Positions 5,824 to 12,950 of a stretch of DNA of 12,950 nt are shown piece after piece. The stretch is from QYQD01 sp040755415 (GTDB lineage Bacteria; Desulfobacterota; QYQD01), in the NCBI GenBank assembly GCA_040755415.1, contig JBFMAZ010000110.1, forward strand, positions 1 through 12,950, written 5' to 3'. The stretch's first letter is position 1, and each line of letters begins with the position of its first letter. The translations under genes were made by a program, and so were the position numbers. The notes under the pieces were generated by a model. That model ran no database searches, was not told the DNA's origin, and worked only from the letters and a program-made list of their open reading frames with translations.

Positions 5824-5840
5824 TTTATCTTTTTGGTACA
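5824..5840. promoter_or_regulatory. Candidate activator-binding site C, touching the regulator's 3' end
   Basis: TTTATCTTTTTGGTACA matches site A at 14 of 17 positions without gaps. It starts 20 bases after site B, about two helical turns, and ends just two bases before the response regulator stop codon. Confidence 0.35.
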
Positions 5841-5842
5841 TC

Positions 5843-7234
5843 CTAGGGCTTATAATCTTCAATCCTTATACCGTATCGTTTTATCTTCTCATAGAGGTTA
5901 GGGCGGATTATCCCCGTTTCCCTGGCGGCCTGTGCAATATTTCCCTTACAGCGCCTCAAGGCATCGGCGATAAACTCGCGCTCGAATAGCCGCTTTGCTT
6001 CCTGAAAACTGACTATATTTTTTTCTGTATGGAGGGCTCGTTCAGAATAGCCCCTCCAGCTATTAAGGCCGAGATACTTGGTAGTGACCATCTTACCCGT
6101 CTCCAGATCGACTGCGGCCTTGATCGTATTCTCCAGTTCTCTTACATTGCCCGGCCAACCATATCCCATCAGTAACTCCAGGGCCTGTGGAGATATGGTG
6201 TCGATCTCTTTCCCGGATTCTCGGGCATATTTTTTCAGGAAATGGGCGGCCAGCAGGGGGATATCCTCCTTCCTTTCTCTCAAGGGAAGAATATTTATGG
6301 TAATTACCTTTAAGCGGTAGAAGAGGTCGTTACGAAATGTTCCCTCCTTTACGGCCTTGTATAGATCCTTATTGGTAGCGGCGATTAATCTTACATCCAC
6401 TTTGACGGGTGTGACTCCACCCACCGGTATAAATTCATTTTCCTCCAGCACCCGCAGTAGCTTTATTTGTATATTGGGGCTGGTGTCACCAATTTCATCC
6501 AGAAAGAGTGTACCCCCGTCTGCCACCTCGAAAAGCCCCTTCTTTGTGGTATAGGCACCGGTAAAGGCCCCTTTCAGATGCCCAAACAGTTCGCTTTCCA
6601 ACAGGGTATCCTGGAGGGCACTGGTGTTGATAGTGACCAGGCGCTTTCTCTTTCTCGGACTATTATAATGTATGGCCCTGGCGATCAGTTCCTTACCCGT
6701 CCCGCTTTCCCCCTGGATAAGGACGGTGCTTTTTGTCTCTGCCGCCCTCTTTATCATCTCGAAAAGGTCCTGTATCACCTTACTCTTACCGATTATGTTT
6801 TCAAAGCAATACCGCCTGTCTATCTCCTGACGCAGGTAAAGCATCTCATCCACGAGCTGCTTCTTCTCCCAGGCCTTTCTGGTAATCTTTATTATCTCAT
6901 CCCTGTCAAAGGGTTTGGTAATATAATCCTCGGCCCCGTACTTCATGGCCTCGACAGCCGTCTCTATGCTTCCATGACCGGTTATCATGAGTACTATTGC
7001 ATTTTCATCTATCTCCTTGAGGGCCTTAAGGAGTGCCAGGCCATCCATACCCGGCATCTTCAAATCGACGTATATAATATCATAGGTATTCTGATGAACG
7101 AGATTCAAGCCTTCCTCACTACTGGCCGCCGTGTCTACCCCATACCCTTCCTTTACTAATATATACTGCATGAGTTCACGAAAACCCACTTCGTCATCCA
7201 CTATCAGGATATTGGCGGTCTTATCCATCTCCAT
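5843..7234 (-). CDS. NtrC-family sigma-54-dependent response regulator (REC-AAA+-Fis)
   Basis: 463 residues, standard family length. Receiver (about 7-120): Asp13/Asp14, phospho-acceptor Asp57, Thr85 and Lys107. AAA+ domain (about 147-375): Walker A GESGTGKE (175-182), the sigma-54 contact loop GAFTGA (222-227), Walker B LFLDEIGD (243-250), arginine region RNDLFYRL and sensor II GWPGNVRELEN. C-terminal Fis-type helix-turn-helix (about 415-455, GNIAQAARETGI then LYEKIKRYGI). All parts needed to activate RNA polymerase-sigma-54 are intact. The ATG overlaps the kinase gene by 14 bases; a second ATG six bases downstream is an alternative with better spacing from AAGGA. The histidine kinase encoded just upstream is the obvious phosphodonor. 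Candidate binding sites and a sigma-54 promoter lie immediately downstream of the gene. Confidence 0.96.
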   Translation of the reverse strand: MEMDKTANILIVDDEVGFRELMQYILVKEGYGVDTAASSEEGLNLVHQNTYDIIYVDLKMPGMDGLALLKALKEIDENAIVLMITGHGSIETAVEAMKYGAEDYITKPFDRDEIIKITRKAWEKKQLVDEMLYLRQEIDRRYCFENIIGKSKVIQDLFEMIKRAAETKSTVLIQGESGTGKELIARAIHYNSPRKRKRLVTINTSALQDTLLESELFGHLKGAFTGAYTTKKGLFEVADGGTLFLDEIGDTSPNIQIKLLRVLEENEFIPVGGVTPVKVDVRLIAATNKDLYKAVKEGTFRNDLFYRLKVITINILPLRERKEDIPLLAAHFLKKYARESGKEIDTISPQALELLMGYGWPGNVRELENTIKAAVDLETGKMVTTKYLGLNSWRGYSERALHTEKNIVSFQEAKRLFEREFIADALRRCKGNIAQAARETGIIRPNLYEKIKRYGIRIEDYKP

Positions 7235-8825
7235 TTTTCCTTAAAGGGATTTTGATAGAAAACGTAGTGCCCTCTCCCTCTACACTCCTTACCCCTATTA
7301 TCCCCCCTTGTTTTTCCACCAACTTCCAACAGATGGATAGACCTAATCCAGTTCCTCCCTTCTTGGTAGTAAAAAAGGGATGAAAGAGCTTGCCAAGGTT
7401 CTCCTTTGAAATCCCGCAGCCGGTATCGGATATGTCAATCTCGACGGCCTCGTCACCCGGTTTATATGTATCTTTCTTGCTCCATACCCTCTTGGACACA
7501 CCGGCATAATCTTGCTCTCCTGCCAGAGCGGACCGGTAGTCCATGGAGGACGCGGCAAACTGCCGGCACTCATCCTGGGTCAAATTACATACGGAGGTAG
7601 AGACTATCAGTTCACCCCCCTGGGACATGGCCTGAACGGCATTAGTTATTATATTCATAAGGACCTGTTCCATCTGGCCGGGGTCCACAAGTACCGGAGG
7701 TAACGCAGCGTGATACTTCTTTGTAACCTTTATGTTCTCAAAGGGGATCTGGTAGCGGATCAATTGCAGGGTCTCCTCTATAACCTCATTTAGCTGAACC
7801 ACTTCTAGATGTGGCTCGGATGGTCTGGCAAAGTTCAAAAGATCGTTTACGATCTTTTTACACCGTGAAGACTCCATTTCTATCCTTTTCAGACTCTTAT
7901 AATGAGGGTGCCCGGGATCTACCTCATCCAGCAAGACCTGAGAAAATCCCATAATGATGCCCAGGGGATTGTTTAGTTCATGGGATATCCCGGCCGCAAA
8001 TTCACCTAATGCGGACAATGTACCCGCCCTGACCAGATGGAACTGCGCCTCTTCTAGATCTTGTTTCATTTTCCGTACTTCCCTTTCTTTCTTTTCCAGT
8101 ATTTCTTCCAATCTTATGTGGGAGCGTTCGAGGTCACCTATCTGTCCCCTCATCCTTTGAACTGTATTGCCTAGCGCATGGGCAAGGGTGCTTATCTCTC
8201 CGGTAGCATTTAGTCCGATCTCTCCTTCCGGAGAGGTGGTCCAGCCCGTCAATTTCTGAATGGGGGTACTTATATGTCTTCGGAAACTAAGGTGGAATAC
8301 TGCACCCAGTATGCCAATCCCCAGGATCAAAACTATAAATATATCTCTATAGGAAGAGAGTGTATACCTGCTTATCCCTCCGAGGGATGTGCCAACTTCT
8401 AACAGCCCCTCCATATCCCCCTTACCATTTTCCGAAAATAGAGGAGTGACAATATGGTATATCCTTTTCCCACCTTCCTCTACAAAGCCTTCCACCTGAG
8501 AACCGGTTTGCCAGGCAATGCGTAAGTCTTCACCTCCGTCTATTTTTTCCTCAGCGGTGCTTGCTATACGATTTAATCCCTTATCGTAGACGGAAATCCA
8601 GGTCGATTTATCGAGCCTAACCTTTATATTACCCGCCAGACCTGAAAGAGATTGATATTTTATAGAAGTAAGCGCCCCAGTTAGCTGTCTTACCTCTTTT
8701 ACCATCTGGCGGGTCCCCGCCCGTTTCCCCTTATAAATGAATACGAGGGAGAATACTAAAAACCATAGTATCAACAGGGGCAGGAGAATGGCGACGATTC
8801 GTTTCTCTAATCCCTTTTTAGCCAT
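7221..8825 (-). CDS. Membrane sensor histidine kinase, partner of the sigma-54 regulator
   Basis: About 534 residues from ATG 8825 (540 from an in-frame TTG at 8843, which has no ribosome-binding site; AAGGG lies just before the ATG). Numbering here is from the TTG. First membrane helix about 15-37, periplasmic sensor about 43-165 with a Cache/PAS-like look but no confident family, second helix 167-186, a HAMP-like linker and coiled coil (about 188-268), HisKA with His288 in GISHELNNP, and HATPase_c with N-box Asn397/Asn401, DTGCGIS at 473-479 and GGTGLGLS at 496-503. An unusual insertion of roughly 45 residues (about 417-463) separates the N-box strand from the DTGCG motif. It starts 36 bases after the FecR gene and overlaps the response regulator. 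This is the NtrB/HydH/ZraS-like arrangement of kinase paired with a sigma-54 activator; the signal is unknown. Confidence 0.94.
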   Translation of the reverse strand: MAKKGLEKRIVAILLPLLILWFLVFSLVFIYKGKRAGTRQMVKEVRQLTGALTSIKYQSLSGLAGNIKVRLDKSTWISVYDKGLNRIASTAEEKIDGGEDLRIAWQTGSQVEGFVEEGGKRIYHIVTPLFSENGKGDMEGLLEVGTSLGGISRYTLSSYRDIFIVLILGIGILGAVFHLSFRRHISTPIQKLTGWTTSPEGEIGLNATGEISTLAHALGNTVQRMRGQIGDLERSHIRLEEILEKKEREVRKMKQDLEEAQFHLVRAGTLSALGEFAAGISHELNNPLGIIMGFSQVLLDEVDPGHPHYKSLKRIEMESSRCKKIVNDLLNFARPSEPHLEVVQLNEVIEETLQLIRYQIPFENIKVTKKYHAALPPVLVDPGQMEQVLMNIITNAVQAMSQGGELIVSTSVCNLTQDECRQFAASSMDYRSALAGEQDYAGVSKRVWSKKDTYKPGDEAVEIDISDTGCGISKENLGKLFHPFFTTKKGGTGLGLSICWKLVEKQGGIIGVRSVEGEGTTFSIKIPLRKNGDG

Positions 8826-8861
8826 CGGTCCCTTTATCTTCAAAGATCTGGATTATTCTTA

Positions 8862-9692
8862 CTACCTACAGCGTCCACCCCGGTCTATCATGCTGGGAGT
8901 CATGGGTCTGCTGGGCATAGTCCGGTGATCTCCCATACTCGAAGTGGCGTCTCTATGCCCGTGGTCGGGTTTTCTTTCCGATTCCTCTTCTGTCTCCAGT
9001 AACTTTAACTCTAAGATTTCTTTCAGCTCTGCATGCTCCTGCTCGCTGACCCTTCGAGGTTTACTGGGGTAGGCCTCTCTACGGATGGTGGTGATCTCCA
9101 GCTCCCTGACCAGGACGATTTTATCCGGCCTGGCAACGTTTCTGACCGCGACGATCCCTTCTAATGTCGCCACTATGGTCATATCCTGGTCAGGGATGGT
9201 GACCATAAAGCGGGTTCCCCTTACTCCGGCCACCCCGATAGGCGTATGAACCTCGAAGGTGGAGCCCTCAAGGATATGTTTGACCCAGAGGAGCAGTTTT
9301 CCCTTCCATAACCTGAGAATATTCCTCTCTTTGGCATTCGGGGGCGTTTTCTCCACCCGTAATATCCTGGAGGAAGCCACCGGTTTTACGGCCTGCCCTT
9401 TAATCTCGTCCAGATCTAAGAGGCTATTTTCTTTCAGCCTTATTACGGCCAGGTCCGGCATGAGCAAGTCAACCTCCGAACCCGAGAGGGTCTTTAATTT
9501 ATCCTTCTGAAAAACCGTCATTCCTTTCCTGGCCGCCGACCACTTTTGGCCCTGGTGTTGGTAAACAGTGACCGTTCCTTTTACCCTTATGATACGGGCG
9601 GTCTGTCTCTCAAGATTCTGCCCCTGGGCCCAGGGGCCCAGGGTAAGAAACATGATAAGCCCATATAGGCTAAGAATCAGCCTTTTTGCCAC
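8862..9692 (-). CDS. Secreted FecR-domain protein
   Basis: 276 residues with an N-terminal signal peptide (hydrophobic 4-18, likely cleavage near AQG-Q at 22-25), so periplasmic. The FecR domain follows: ARIIRVKGTVTV, KDKLKTLSGSEVDLLMPDLAVIRL, and the hallmark FEVHTPIGVAGVRGTRF at 146-162. Stand-alone FecR proteins of this type are sensor or scaffold partners, not the classical iron-citrate anti-sigma factor, since there is no sigma factor here. The C-terminus (about 215-276) is charged, then rich in Met, His, Arg and Pro, possibly disordered. The GTG start overlaps the upstream CHASE2 gene by 23 bases and has AGAGG nine bases before it, so coupled translation is expected. FecR beside CHASE2 is a recurrent pairing, and the two domains probably interact in the periplasm. 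Confidence 0.9.
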   Translation of the reverse strand: MAKRLILSLYGLIMFLTLGPWAQGQNLERQTARIIRVKGTVTVYQHQGQKWSAARKGMTVFQKDKLKTLSGSEVDLLMPDLAVIRLKENSLLDLDEIKGQAVKPVASSRILRVEKTPPNAKERNILRLWKGKLLLWVKHILEGSTFEVHTPIGVAGVRGTRFMVTIPDQDMTIVATLEGIVAVRNVARPDKIVLVRELEITTIRREAYPSKPRRVSEQEHAELKEILELKLLETEEESERKPDHGHRDATSSMGDHRTMPSRPMTPSMIDRGGRCR

Positions 9693-11877
9693 TTGGTTCC
9701 ACCTCTGGCCACGACTGAAGCAAGGCTTCCACTACCCGGGGATTAAACTGGGCGCCGGATTGCCTTTTGATCTCGGAAATAGCCTCCTTTTGCTCCCGGG
9801 CTTTCCGGTAAGGACGGTCAGATAGCATAGCCACAAAGCTATCGGCAACTGCCAGTATCTGGGCGCCCTGGGGGATCTCGTCGCCGGCCAGGCCTTCCGG
9901 ATAGCCTTTGCCATCATATCGCTCATGATGGTGTCTGATTATGGGTATAGCCGCATTAAGAAATGTCACAGGCCTGATTATCTCTATACCCATCTCCGGA
10001 TGGGACTCCAGGTAAAGTCTCTGCTCGGCGGTCAAGGGGTCAGATTTATTAAGTATATCTTCTGGTATCCCCGCCATCCCGAGATCATGGAGCAGGGCGG
10101 CATACCTGATAACCTCCACCTCACCTTTTGGGATATTTAACACGGAGGCCATCTTTTCAGCTAATTTCAGTACCTGGCTCGAATGCCTGTAGATGGATGG
10201 GCACTTGACTCTTATAACATTAGCCAGGCCCTCCACGGCCCGGATGTAAGCCTCCCGGGTCTTGTCTAATATAGTTTCTTTTTCGAGGACAAAGGCCAGG
10301 TAATCAGTAAATACAGAGGCCAACTGCAGGTCCCGGGTGTCAAATGATACCCTCCTTTCCAGGGACAGGACGCCATAGACCTGGTCGATGGATTTAATAG
10401 GCACGTACATAACCCCAGTGACCCCGGGTATCTTTTGATCCATACCTTCCCATACAGGCTTTCCGGTCTGGAGGACACTTTCCACCATCTCCAGATTTAT
10501 CAAAGGCCCCGCTATCTTTTGATGATTATTACCATATATCAGTATGTTACCATCCTTCCTTTTGAGTATGGCATAGCAGGTATCCACCCGGGTCATCTCC
10601 TTTATAAGGCGGCAGATGGATTCCAAGAATTCTTCTCCACCACCTCTTGTATTCTTAATAACCTCCCCTATCTTCAACACGGCCGACATCTCCAAATCCC
10701 TCTTCCCAATCTCCATCCTATATGCCCTGCTCTTTATCAGGGTGACGGAGATATATGTGGCCAGCACTACCCCTAAAAGGGGGATAGTCTCCAATAATAT
10801 CCGCTCCTTCAGGAATAGATAGAAGGATGCCGAGGGGATGAAGAATATCATAAAGACCAGGAAAGCCGTGCCCAGACGTGAGGATCTGTAGAAGACGAGA
10901 CCCGAGACGATTCCCAGGCCCAGGAGCAAAAATGCACTTTGGCGACCGGTTGGATATCCAAAGAATCCTTTATTCAAAATCGTGTGGACTATATTAGCAT
11001 GGATCTCCACACCGGACATCCCTCCCTGACTGCCAAAGGGTGTGATCCAGGAATCCGCTAGACCGCTGGCCGTAACTCCAACCAGGACAATCCGGTCCTT
11101 AAAAATATCCGGGGGGACTTCCCCGGCCAGGACCCTGTGATAAGGTATCTCTGTAAACGTATGCGGTCCACCCCTGTAATTAATCAACATATTTCCCTCG
11201 CTGTCCAAGGGAATTCTGATAGAATTGACCTGTAGCCACCCCCTGTCCAGGACTATTCTTCTGTGTGCCTCTCCCTGATAGACCCCAGCAATTTCCATAC
11301 CAAACGCTAACAAGGTCTTATCCCTAGTTCTTAGCAAGGCCGGAATTCTTCTGACCGTCCCATCATCATCATGGACTACCGTTATATGCCCTATTCCCCT
11401 TGTACATTGGGCCATCCCTTCAATGGGGCCTTGAATATGTCCGACGGTCATAATACCCCTGCGGAAAGATATCTGGGCAGGTATCGTGGGATATGCCACC
11501 ATAATTACATTTTGTGCCCTTTGGATGGCCTGGACCAGTCGATGATCCTCCCGGGGATCGGGCGTGGACAAGATGATATTCAGGCCGATAACCCTGGCCT
11601 TGGCCTGACTAAGGGTATCTATCAGTTTGGCGTGGTAAGAACGGGGCCAGGGCCAGGTGCCCAGCTTTTGAATAGATTCATCGTCTATAGCTACTATAAC
11701 TACCTCAGGGGCCTCTGTACCTTTGCTTGCCAGGCGAAATCTATAATCTAACGCCCAGTATTCCAGGCGCTGCAATAAATTGGCGAATAACCCCGTATAT
11801 GTCAGAATGATAACCAGGACAGATGCTATTATCCCTGCCCACATTCCTTTATGTTTATATATAGATGTCATAGTCAT
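9670..11877 (-). CDS. CHASE2-GAF-HD-GYP transmembrane signalling protein (putative c-di-GMP phosphodiesterase)
   Basis: 735 residues. Membrane helix at 12-31; periplasmic CHASE2 domain about 35-310 (EYWALDYRFRLA, VVIVAIDDESIQKLG, WPRSYHAKLID, FKDRIVLVGVTASGLAD, GVEIHANIVHTIL); three helices about 313-381, as usual after CHASE2; a GAF-like domain about 395-535; and a C-terminal HD-GYP domain about 545-722. The last has His565, HD at 597-598, His626, HHHERYDGKGYPEGL at 649-663 and ADS at 678-680, so metal ligands and the GYP motif are present and c-di-GMP hydrolysis is likely. Two departures from typical family members: YRHS in place of GHS near 564, and FVAM where FDAM is usual (681-684). CHASE2 is more often joined to an adenylate cyclase or kinase. 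First gene of the four-gene operon and overlaps FecR. The start is the first of two close ATGs; no strong ribosome-binding site. Confidence 0.93.
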   Translation of the reverse strand: MTMTSIYKHKGMWAGIIASVLVIILTYTGLFANLLQRLEYWALDYRFRLASKGTEAPEVVIVAIDDESIQKLGTWPWPRSYHAKLIDTLSQAKARVIGLNIILSTPDPREDHRLVQAIQRAQNVIMVAYPTIPAQISFRRGIMTVGHIQGPIEGMAQCTRGIGHITVVHDDDGTVRRIPALLRTRDKTLLAFGMEIAGVYQGEAHRRIVLDRGWLQVNSIRIPLDSEGNMLINYRGGPHTFTEIPYHRVLAGEVPPDIFKDRIVLVGVTASGLADSWITPFGSQGGMSGVEIHANIVHTILNKGFFGYPTGRQSAFLLLGLGIVSGLVFYRSSRLGTAFLVFMIFFIPSASFYLFLKERILLETIPLLGVVLATYISVTLIKSRAYRMEIGKRDLEMSAVLKIGEVIKNTRGGGEEFLESICRLIKEMTRVDTCYAILKRKDGNILIYGNNHQKIAGPLINLEMVESVLQTGKPVWEGMDQKIPGVTGVMYVPIKSIDQVYGVLSLERRVSFDTRDLQLASVFTDYLAFVLEKETILDKTREAYIRAVEGLANVIRVKCPSIYRHSSQVLKLAEKMASVLNIPKGEVEVIRYAALLHDLGMAGIPEDILNKSDPLTAEQRLYLESHPEMGIEIIRPVTFLNAAIPIIRHHHERYDGKGYPEGLAGDEIPQGAQILAVADSFVAMLSDRPYRKAREQKEAISEIKRQSGAQFNPRVVEALLQSWPEVEPSGKKADS

Positions 11878-11884
11878 GCATCAA

Positions 11885-11896
11885 GGGTTGCAACCC
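11885..11896. promoter_or_regulatory. Palindrome GGGTTGCAACCC in the operon leader
   Basis: A perfect 12-bp palindrome ending eight bases upstream of the CHASE2-HD-GYP start codon and downstream of the predicted promoter. Its position suits a repressor operator or an RNA structure covering the ribosome-binding region. It is a single occurrence and may be chance. Confidence 0.3.
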
Positions 11897-11954
11897 CTGC
11901 CCGAAGACACCACATCAGAAATTAAATCCAGGCTGATATCCTACTGGTTCCTAT

Positions 11955-11990
11955 GTACAAGATTTTGCAGGATAAATTCAGCAGAGTCAA
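11955..11990 (-). promoter_or_regulatory. Candidate sigma-70 promoter of the CHASE2/FecR/kinase/regulator operon
   Basis: Minus strand TTGACT (11990-11985), 17-base spacer, CAAAAT (11967-11962). The -35 matches at five of six positions and the -10 at four. Predicted start is near 11955, about 78 bases before the ATG at 11877. Confidence 0.45.
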
Positions 11991-12151
11991 ATGCTTATTT
12001 TGCCTTCCCCCAGGAGCCTGTCGACCGCACGCTTCAGTCTAAGACCCGATATAGTAATTTATCAGGGTGGTCCAGGGTGAATCCCGGCGGGGGCGTTGTT
12101 GTCGTGTTGATTTGTCTTGCCGGAAGGAATGAACGTTATATATTGCTGTGG

Positions 12152-12712
12152 CTACCACCAGGGATACCAGTAAGGGTAGTACCCCCAGGGGTAATACCAA
12201 TAATATGGATAAGGATAGGGGCGGTAAAACCTTTCTTTCCTTTCCTCCGGCCAGAGATAGATTTCCCTGGCCAGAATTAAAGGATAAGTATAATCTATTT
12301 CGCCTAGGGACTGGGTCTTCTTGCCTTTGATTTCTCCGGCTACTGTTACCTTTCGTCCCTTTTTGTAGATAGCAACATCGAGGTAATCAGGGCTTAGGGC
12401 AAGAAATCTCCCCTCTGAGTAATCCACATCCAGTGGTTTTCCCTGGATGTCCGCAGGCTTTTGCAGTATCTCTATCAAGGTTCCCTCTTTTGTGTTCATA
12501 GAGTATATAATTTCTCCGCTCCAGAGCACTATTCTACCCATATACGCTTCCGGGTCTTTTTCCACCATACTCAACGTGAGATCCTCAGCCACCTGCTCTC
12601 TGAGTTCTTTAGATATTACCGGGGCGCAGCTCGTATTGAGAAGGAAAGACCAAGCCATCAAAGCCAGGCAAAAAGCCTTCTGCCATATTTGGGATTTCAT
12701 TGGGTACATCAT
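12152..12712 (-). CDS. Slp-family outer-membrane lipoprotein with Tyr/Trp/Pro tail
   Basis: The frame is open to a GTG at 12808 (218 residues), but that start lies inside a repeat and upstream of a likely promoter. I place the start at ATG 12712; 12709 and 12700 are alternatives, and there is no strong ribosome-binding site. From 12700 the protein begins MKSQIWQK, then a hydrophobic stretch and NTSC, a somewhat unusual lipobox with the Cys as lipid anchor. The next part (PVISKELREQV, DPEAYMGRIVLWSGEII) matches the Slp (starvation-inducible outer-membrane lipoprotein) family, followed by a beta-rich domain with KGRKVTVAGEIKG. The last 22 residues are only Tyr (10), Pro (6), Trp (5) and one Gly. 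Function of Slp proteins is unclear, with envelope stress or stationary-phase roles reported. It is separated by 274 bases from the CHASE2 gene and has its own promoter. Confidence 0.82.
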   Translation of the reverse strand: MMYPMKSQIWQKAFCLALMAWSFLLNTSCAPVISKELREQVAEDLTLSMVEKDPEAYMGRIVLWSGEIIYSMNTKEGTLIEILQKPADIQGKPLDVDYSEGRFLALSPDYLDVAIYKKGRKVTVAGEIKGKKTQSLGEIDYTYPLILAREIYLWPEERKERFYRPYPYPYYWYYPWGYYPYWYPWW

Positions 12713-12730
12713 GTTCATCCAAAATGCTTT

Positions 12731-12766
12731 GTATATAAATATGGCACAAATTGGCAGGGCTATCAA
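12731..12766 (-). promoter_or_regulatory. Candidate sigma-70 promoter of the Slp-family gene
   Basis: Minus strand TTGATA (12766-12761), 17-base spacer, CATATT (12743-12738), followed by the AT-rich TATATAC. Predicted start near 12731, 19 bases before the ATG at 12712. It supports an internal start rather than the GTG at 12808. Confidence 0.45.
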
Positions 12767-12800
12767 CCCAAAAACCTGACCCGGACGAGCCAGAACCAAA

Positions 12801-12820
12801 TTTGCCACGAAGACACGAAG
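12801..12820. repeat. CACGAAG-A-CACGAAG short direct repeat
   Basis: TTTGCCACGAAGACACGAAG contains the same seven-base word twice, one base apart. It is a relative of the CGCAAAG pair at 5427-5447. The longest possible reading of the Slp ORF would begin inside it. Confidence 0.4.
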
Positions 12821-12862
12821 TTAAAAAATTCGTATCAATTTAGCTGTTTGAAAAAGCATTTC

Positions 12863-12941
12863 AAAATCCCTCCCAACCTCCCTTTTCCAAAGGGAGGAGA
12901 GACGTTTCCCCCTTTGAAAAAGGGGGATTAAGGGGGATTTT
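12863..12941. repeat. Palindromic MITE-like element
   Basis: The outer arms AAAATCCC (12863-12870) and GGGATTTT (12934-12941) are inverted. Inside lie two perfect hairpins: CCTCCCTTT-TCC-AAAGGGAGG (12877-12897) and CCCCCTTT-GAA-AAAGGGGG (12908-12926). Over 26 bases the two halves pair at about 20 positions. No coding capacity. This CCCCCTTAATCCCCC style is one I recall from dispersed repeats in environmental bacteria; a fragment-like word is at 2571-2583. Confidence 0.6.
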
Positions 12942-12950
12942 TGAGGCGCC

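Noticed and set aside
6467..7159. Plus-strand 230-residue ORF opposite the response regulator
   Set aside because: Antisense shadow of a strongly conserved NtrC-family gene; no recognisable domain of its own.
11883..11905. Sigma-54-like GGGCAGGGGTTGCA before the CHASE2 gene
   Set aside because: The distance between the -24-like GG and the -12-like GC is two bases too short, and RpoN spacing is strict.
11780..12280. Plus-strand 166-residue ORF spanning the gap between the CHASE2 and Slp genes
   Set aside because: Both ends overlap confident minus-strand genes, the product has no recognisable features, and a minus-strand promoter fits the gap better.
12713..12808. N-terminal extension of the Slp ORF from GTG at 12808
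   Set aside because: It begins inside a CACGAAG repeat, spans a likely sigma-70 promoter, and would bury the lipoprotein signal peptide 36 residues inside the protein.

Overview
The window is a mid-GC bacterial chromosome segment, and every gene I can support lies on the minus strand. Several things point to a free-living, signalling-rich, Gram-negative bacterium: an Slp-type outer-membrane lipoprotein, a FecR/CHASE2 sensor pair, an NtrC-family sigma-54 activator, a multi-PAS hybrid histidine kinase, and intergenic DNA full of short dispersed repeats. A lineage such as Desulfobacterota or Nitrospirota would fit, but no marker in the window fixes the taxon.

In transcription order (right to left) the layout is as follows. 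The right end, about 12860-12945, is a palindromic MITE-like repeat. Next come an Slp-family lipoprotein (about 12712-12152) and a 274-bp gap with a sigma-70-like promoter. A tight four-gene signalling operon follows: CHASE2-GAF-HD-GYP protein (11877-9670), FecR-domain protein (9692-8862), membrane histidine kinase (about 8825-7221) and NtrC-type response regulator (7234-5843). Its junctions overlap or are only tens of bases wide. A 274-bp intergenic region (5842-5569) holds three related TATC-TTTTT-NN-TACA dyad-like sites and a good -24/-12 sigma-54 promoter aimed at tRNA-Cys(GCA) (5568-5494).

Behind the tRNA come S-adenosylmethionine decarboxylase (5385-4981), a DUF2156/LPG_synthase_C protein (4981-3932) and a YkgJ-like plus DJ-1/PfpI two-domain ORF (3922-2804). 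Then a repeat-rich 414-bp gap contains a 9-bp tandem array and several TCCGCC/GGCGGA hairpins. An orphan cytoplasmic hybrid histidine kinase (2389-365) and 364 bp of gene-free, AT-rich, repeat-like DNA complete the window.

The most interesting reading, which is inference, is a self-contained regulatory circuit. The FecR/CHASE2 proteins and the kinase sense something at the envelope. The sigma-54 activator is phosphorylated and acts on dyad sites beside its own 3' end. It then drives a sigma-54 promoter whose first product would be tRNA-Cys, followed by a polyamine-type enzyme and a protein of the aminoacyl-tRNA-dependent transferase fold. The sequence shows the sites and their positions; the regulatory connection is untested.
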